Shown: one piece after another, positions 60,773-64,000 of the stretch
Layout: each line of letters begins with the position of its first letter
How positions within the stretch are numbered: the first letter of the stretch is position 1
NCBI RefSeq assembly: GCF_001421565.1
Contig: NZ_LMKQ01000001.1
Location: 2,288,605-2,352,604, forward strand
Length of the DNA stretch: 64,000 nucleotides
Source: Agromyces sp. Leaf222
GTDB taxonomy: Bacteria; Actinomycetota; Actinomycetes; Actinomycetales; Microbacteriaceae
Direction: 5' to 3'
Translations under genes and position numbers: made by a program
The notes under the pieces: generated by a model
Told to the model about the DNA's origin: nothing
Database searches by the model: none
Seen by the model: the letters and a program-made list of their open reading frames with translations, nothing else

Positions 60773-62275
60773 TCAGGCGAGCACGCCCTCGGTTTCGATG
60801 TCCGCCGCCTGCAGCGCTTCCTTCTTCTCGGCGACCCGCTTCTGCACCTCGATCATCTCGGTTCGGTCGAGCTTGTAGCCGCGCATGGCGATCAGCGAGA
60901 TCGCCCATCCGAGGATCGGCAGGCCGAAGAACAACGCGAGGCTCATCAGCAGGATCGCCGTCGACGGGCTGTCAGTGGGCTGGGGCATGACCGCCGTGAA
61001 CCCGATCAGGGCGACGGCGCCGAGAGCCAGCGCTGCCCCGAGCGACGAGATGACCTGGTCGACGATGTTGTACGTCGCCGTGACCGTGGCCGGCAGGAAC
61101 TTTCCCGAGCGGTCGAGCTCGTAGTCGATGACGTCGGCCCGCATGGCGCCCTGCGCGACGGTAACCACCATCGAGGTGCCGTTCAGCAGCAGGTAGACGA
61201 GGAAGAACCCGATCGTGAGCCCCAGGTTGCCGAGGATGGAGCCCATGTCGACCACCAGGCAGAACACGGTCAGCATCACGGCGAGGATCAGGCAGAGCCA
61301 GGTCCACGTGATGGTGGCGGCCTTGGAGCCGTGCTTGCCGGTGTAGCGCGAACCGAAGATCGCGAACACGATTCCCGGGAGGATCGCGATGAGGCCGAGC
61401 ACCGATCCGAGCTGCATGTTGCCGAGCAGGATGCCCCACATGAGCGTCCCGATGACGGCCTGCGACTTCACCACCTGGGCGAGCTTGTCGGCCGCGCCGC
61501 TGATCAAGTAGCGCTGGAACGGCCCGTTCTTGGTCAGCAGGTTCCACATGTCGCGCATCGAGACGTCGGCCTTGGCGCGGTCGACCGAGACGTGGGCGAA
61601 GTTCTCGGGCTTGTCGACGCGGGAGACGCCGACGCAGGCGAGGACCTGGAAGACCAGCGAGCAGGCCACGTAGGTGAGCGCGGTCTCGCTCAGCATCTCG
61701 ACCGTGAACTGGTTGCCGTGGCGCGGCAGGAAGACCACCGTCGAGAGGATCGAGAAGATCGCGGGCACGAAGTACGCGTAGACGGTGGCCCACACCTGCA
61801 CGGACGGCCGCTGCCGAGGGTCGTTGGTGAGCACCGGTCCGGTCATCTGCCCGGCGATGTCGTTCATCGAGGACCCGATGATGTAGACGACGTAGATCGC
61901 GATGAAGAACACGGCGCCGAACCCACTGTCGGGGGCCCAGACGAAGAGCAGCAGGATCGCAAGGGATCGGATCGCCCAACCACCGAGCATGAAGAAGCGC
62001 AGCTTGCCGAACCGGAAGTCGACCTTCTCGATGATCAGCCCGAGCAGCGGGTCGATGAGTCCGTCGAAGACGCGGGTGAGCGTGAGGATGAGCCCCGCCG
62101 CGACGACCGCGATGCCGTAGCCGGCGTTCTGCAGGTAGCTCATGAGGCCGACGAGGACGTAGAAGATCATCGCCGAGCCGTTGTTCATCTGGGAGAGGGC
62201 GATCTCCCACGTCTTGGCGCGACGGTAGGTGACGCCGTCCGCCTCGCTGGCCGTCTGCTTCGGGTTACGCGCCAT
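60773..62275 (-). CDS. GPH-type sugar:cation symporter (MFS), glucuronide carrier candidate
   Basis: A 500-residue carrier with about twelve hydrophobic segments. 'LTRVFDGLIDPLLGLIIEKV' with 'FRFGKLRFFMLGG' is the GPH-family signature in the first cytoplasmic loop, and 'QGAMRADVIDYELDRSGKFL' is the conserved late loop. UidB and similar glucuronide carriers belong to this family. ATG at 62275 lies 9 bp after AAGGAG. It shares the probable AraC half-site pattern (62379-62405) with the glucuronate operon. The C-terminal 45 residues are a charged cytoplasmic tail. Confidence 0.85.
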   Translation of the reverse strand: MARNPKQTASEADGVTYRRAKTWEIALSQMNNGSAMIFYVLVGLMSYLQNAGYGIAVVAAGLILTLTRVFDGLIDPLLGLIIEKVDFRFGKLRFFMLGGWAIRSLAILLLFVWAPDSGFGAVFFIAIYVVYIIGSSMNDIAGQMTGPVLTNDPRQRPSVQVWATVYAYFVPAIFSILSTVVFLPRHGNQFTVEMLSETALTYVACSLVFQVLACVGVSRVDKPENFAHVSVDRAKADVSMRDMWNLLTKNGPFQRYLISGAADKLAQVVKSQAVIGTLMWGILLGNMQLGSVLGLIAILPGIVFAIFGSRYTGKHGSKAATITWTWLCLILAVMLTVFCLVVDMGSILGNLGLTIGFFLVYLLLNGTSMVVTVAQGAMRADVIDYELDRSGKFLPATVTATYNIVDQVISSLGAALALGAVALIGFTAVMPQPTDSPSTAILLMSLALFFGLPILGWAISLIAMRGYKLDRTEMIEVQKRVAEKKEALQAADIETEGVLA

Positions 62276-62378
62276 TGCGTGTTCGCTCCTTCGAGAATCC
62301 GCTCGGTCTGCCGACGGCTCATTCCGTCGGCCTCCTGATGAGCCGAAGGCAAGAGTAGGAAGACGAGCAGCCCGCCCG

Positions 62379-62405
62379 ATAGAAGCCGCCGAGCAGACAT
62401 AGAAG
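62379..62405. promoter_or_regulatory. Second pair of TAGAA half-sites at a 20-bp period
   Basis: ATAGAAG is present at 62379-62385 and 62399-62405, exactly 20 bp apart, the same spacing and the same TAGAA core as the AraC candidate at 59427. It lies 104-130 bp upstream of the carrier start and in the same orientation relative to its target. The core is short, so this is tentative. Confidence 0.35.
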
Positions 62406-62450
62406 AGAACCGGCGCAACCTGGCGGCGCGGAGACAGCGCCACATGACGA

Positions 62451-62490
62451 ACGCGGGCCAGAGCGCGTGCGACTGCGCTCTGGCCCGCGT
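62451..62490 (-). terminator. Strong terminator after the SDR gene
   Basis: A perfect 16-bp stem (62451-62466 with 62475-62490) with an 8-nt loop lies 19 bp beyond the SDR stop at 62509 on the minus strand. It separates the SDR gene from the carrier promoter. Confidence 0.8.
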
Positions 62491-62508
62491 CACCGGGGAC
62501 TCCGGCCG

Positions 62509-63312
62509 TCACGCCTCGAGGAGTTCGCCCATCTGCTTCGCGATGAGCGTGGTCGCGAACCGCGGATTGAGGCGGGCCAGCCGGTCCATGGCCGCCGCGT
62601 CGGAGCCGATCGTGGCGCGGAATCGAGCCTTCTCGATCGCCGTGACGATCACCTTGCCCGCTTGGACCGGGCTGGTCGTCTTGTACGTGGCGGTCTCGGT
62701 CGATGCGTCGCCCGCCAGGCTGACTCCCGAGTTCGCCGCGATATCGGTGCCGATCGCGCCCGGGAACACGACGCTCACCTGCACGTTCGTGTCGAGGAGC
62801 TCCGCATAGAGCGCCTCGGTCAGGAGCTTGACCGCGGCCTTGGAGGCGCCGTAGACGGCCTGGCCGGGCACCGGCGCGTAGGAGCCCATGCTCGCAACGT
62901 TGAGGATCGCCGCCTCAGGACGGGCGAGCAGCGTCGGCAGGAACGCCTTGCACATGTTCATGACGCCGCCGAAGTTCACGTTCATGACCTTGTCGATCTC
63001 GGAGAGCGGCAGGTCGACGACCTTCACGAACTGCTGGATCACGCCGGCGATGTTCACGATGCCGTCGACCTGACCGTGCGCCGCCTCGACGGCCGCCGGA
63101 AGCCCGGCGACCGCCTCGCGGTCGGTGATGTTCGCGACGTGCTGGGAGAACCGGTTGCCTGCTCCGGCGAGCCGGGCGGTCTCGGCGAGCCCGTCGGCGT
63201 TGAGGTCGACCCCGGCGACCGATGCTCCACCAGTGAGGAGGCGGAGCGTCGTCTCGCGTCCGATGCCGGCGCCGGCGCCGGTGACGACGAAGACCTTCTG
63301 TGCGATCTGCAT
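62509..63312 (-). CDS. Short-chain dehydrogenase/reductase
   Basis: A 267-residue classical SDR: cofactor motif 'VTGAGAGIGRETTLRLL' near residue 10, 'NIAGVIQQF', catalytic Ser in 'LNVASMGSYAP' and Tyr-x3-Lys in 'AVYGASKAAVKLL'. The Asp at the end of beta-2 ('AGVDLNADG') suggests NAD(H). The substrate is unknown. ATG at 63312 follows CAGGAA by 8 bp. It lies 34 bp downstream of the discoidin-domain gene on the same strand and may be co-transcribed with it. Confidence 0.85.
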   Translation of the reverse strand: MQIAQKVFVVTGAGAGIGRETTLRLLTGGASVAGVDLNADGLAETARLAGAGNRFSQHVANITDREAVAGLPAAVEAAHGQVDGIVNIAGVIQQFVKVVDLPLSEIDKVMNVNFGGVMNMCKAFLPTLLARPEAAILNVASMGSYAPVPGQAVYGASKAAVKLLTEALYAELLDTNVQVSVVFPGAIGTDIAANSGVSLAGDASTETATYKTTSPVQAGKVIVTAIEKARFRATIGSDAAAMDRLARLNPRFATTLIAKQMGELLEA

Positions 63313-63346
63313 GTTCGATTCCTGTCTTTGAGAGAGGTGGGCTGGG

Positions 63347-64000
63347 TCAGTGGAGGCAGGCCACGGCACCGGCTGTGACGCCGGCGCCGTTGAAGCTGTC
63401 GACGGCGAACCAATACGGATGCCCCGCGTTCAGCGACCCGACCTCGAGGTCGGTCCGGTCGTAGACGAGCCACGAGTGGTAGAGCTTGTCGGGCGAGAGC
63501 CCGTACCGCACGTTGTAGCCCACGACGCCCGGCACGGCCTCCCACCGCAACGAGGCCGTGCGCGGATCACGCCGCTCGCCGCCGACGTCGACCGCACCGG
63601 GAAGGGGCAGGTCGGCGAGGCCGAACACGCGCAACCCGCTCACGGCGAAGGCACCCCCGAAGGGCATCGCGCCCGCGGTGACCCGGATGTACCGTGCACG
63701 TCGCGCCTCGGGCAGGACGACGAACGCGTGCGGGGCGTCCTCGCGCGTGCCGATCGTGTCGTGCACGACCGCCCACTCCACGCCGTCGAGCGAGAGCTCG
63801 AGACGAACCTCGGTCGGCTGCGGGTCCGGGAAGACGGCGCGCTTGCCGAACGTCGCCTTCGCGAGGTCGCGGCGCTTGGGTGCGCGCGCGGCGAGGCCGT
63901 GGTCGGCGAGGTTGACCTGCAGCGCGTGGACGGTCGCCTCCGCGCCGAGGTCGAGCTGCAACCACTCCCCCGGTCGATCCGTGCCGGCGACCCACCAGGT
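63347..64000 (-). CDS. C-terminal part of a discoidin/fibronectin-domain glycosidase-like protein (cut by window end)
   Basis: An open frame running off the right edge; about 217 codons are visible. First comes a discoidin (F5/8 type C-like) domain with 'TWWVAGTDRPGEWLQLDLG' and 'RARYIRVTAGAMPFGG', then a fibronectin III-like domain with 'VPGVVGYNVRYGLSPDKLYH' and 'NAGHPYWFAVDSFN'. This tail is found on GH43-type and related family proteins, where it binds carbohydrate. The catalytic part, and any signal peptide, lie outside the window. GH43 is only a guess. Confidence 0.7.
   Translation of the reverse strand, partial: TWWVAGTDRPGEWLQLDLGAEATVHALQVNLADHGLAARAPKRRDLAKATFGKRAVFPDPQPTEVRLELSLDGVEWAVVHDTIGTREDAPHAFVVLPEARRARYIRVTAGAMPFGGAFAVSGLRVFGLADLPLPGAVDVGGERRDPRTASLRWEAVPGVVGYNVRYGLSPDKLYHSWLVYDRTDLEVGSLNAGHPYWFAVDSFNGAGVTAGAVACLH

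Noticed and set aside
1..64000. CRISPR array, tRNA, rRNA, insertion sequence, prophage or integrase genes
   Set aside because: No spaced repeat series, cloverleaf sequence, transposase DDE pattern, terminal inverted repeats or phage structural genes were recognised.

Overview
This is high-GC actinobacterial DNA. Short intergenic gaps, many ATGA/GTGA stop-start overlaps and frequent 'GGATGC/GCATCC' words suggest Microbacteriaceae (for example Agromyces or Microbacterium relatives); that placement is an inference. No rRNA, tRNA, CRISPR array, integrase or transposase was seen, and no stretch longer than 300 bases lacks a gene. The window is a catabolic region with alternating sugar-polymer and aromatic-acid modules, each next to its own regulator.

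Layout. (1) 32-985: YncE-like beta-propeller. (2) 9338-1027, minus: glycoside operon GH2, MFS, six-hairpin GH, GH1, GH43, facing a LacI regulator (9454-10416) across a dyad. (3) 10527-11546: lipid kinase. (4) 19297-11581, minus: complete 4-hydroxybenzoate to beta-ketoadipate operon pobA-pcaH-G-B-L-I-J-F, with IclR and LysR genes upstream. (5) 30538-21298: a second aromatic module (FAD monooxygenase, cyclase-type hydrolase, amidohydrolase, two FAH-family hydrolases, divergent extradiol dioxygenase) between two paralogous MFS carriers; its substrate is unknown. (6) 30585-33963: CYP199-like P450, phthalate-dioxygenase-reductase-type partner and divergent IclR. (7) 33875-43200: rhamnoside/glucoside system (GH3, GH78, two permeases, lipoprotein binding protein) facing a LacI gene with two matching operators. 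(8) 43227-46457: LysR, 3-hexulose-6-phosphate synthase, 6-phospho-3-hexuloisomerase, odd ATPase-LuxR regulator. (9) 46539-52901: housekeeping and stress genes, a frameshifted ABC exporter permease, and a scar where the 3' ends of a GH3 gene and an amidohydrolase gene abut. (10) 53008-60720: glucuronate operon GH2-uxaC-uxuB-manD with divergent AraC. (11) 60773-64000: GPH/MFS sugar carrier, SDR dehydrogenase, and the C-terminal part of a discoidin-domain protein cut by the window end.

How it fits together. The P450 keeps the active-site residues I recall for CYP199A4, a 4-methoxybenzoate O-demethylase. It would make 4-hydroxybenzoate for PobA, giving protocatechuate for PcaGH and finally succinyl-CoA plus acetyl-CoA. 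O-demethylation releases formaldehyde, and the hexulose-phosphate pair about 11 kb away can fix formaldehyde. Modules 5 to 8 could therefore be a methoxy-aromatic (lignin-type) island inside a plant-polysaccharide region. The glucuronate operon covers glucuronide to 2-keto-3-deoxygluconate; the kinase and aldolase that follow are not in the window.

The best-supported new observations are candidate operators beside five regulators, a 28/29-bp tandem repeat in the P450 leader, an 18-bp tandem duplication of the hxlB 3' end, the double gene-remnant scar at about 51,210, and the split ABC permease.
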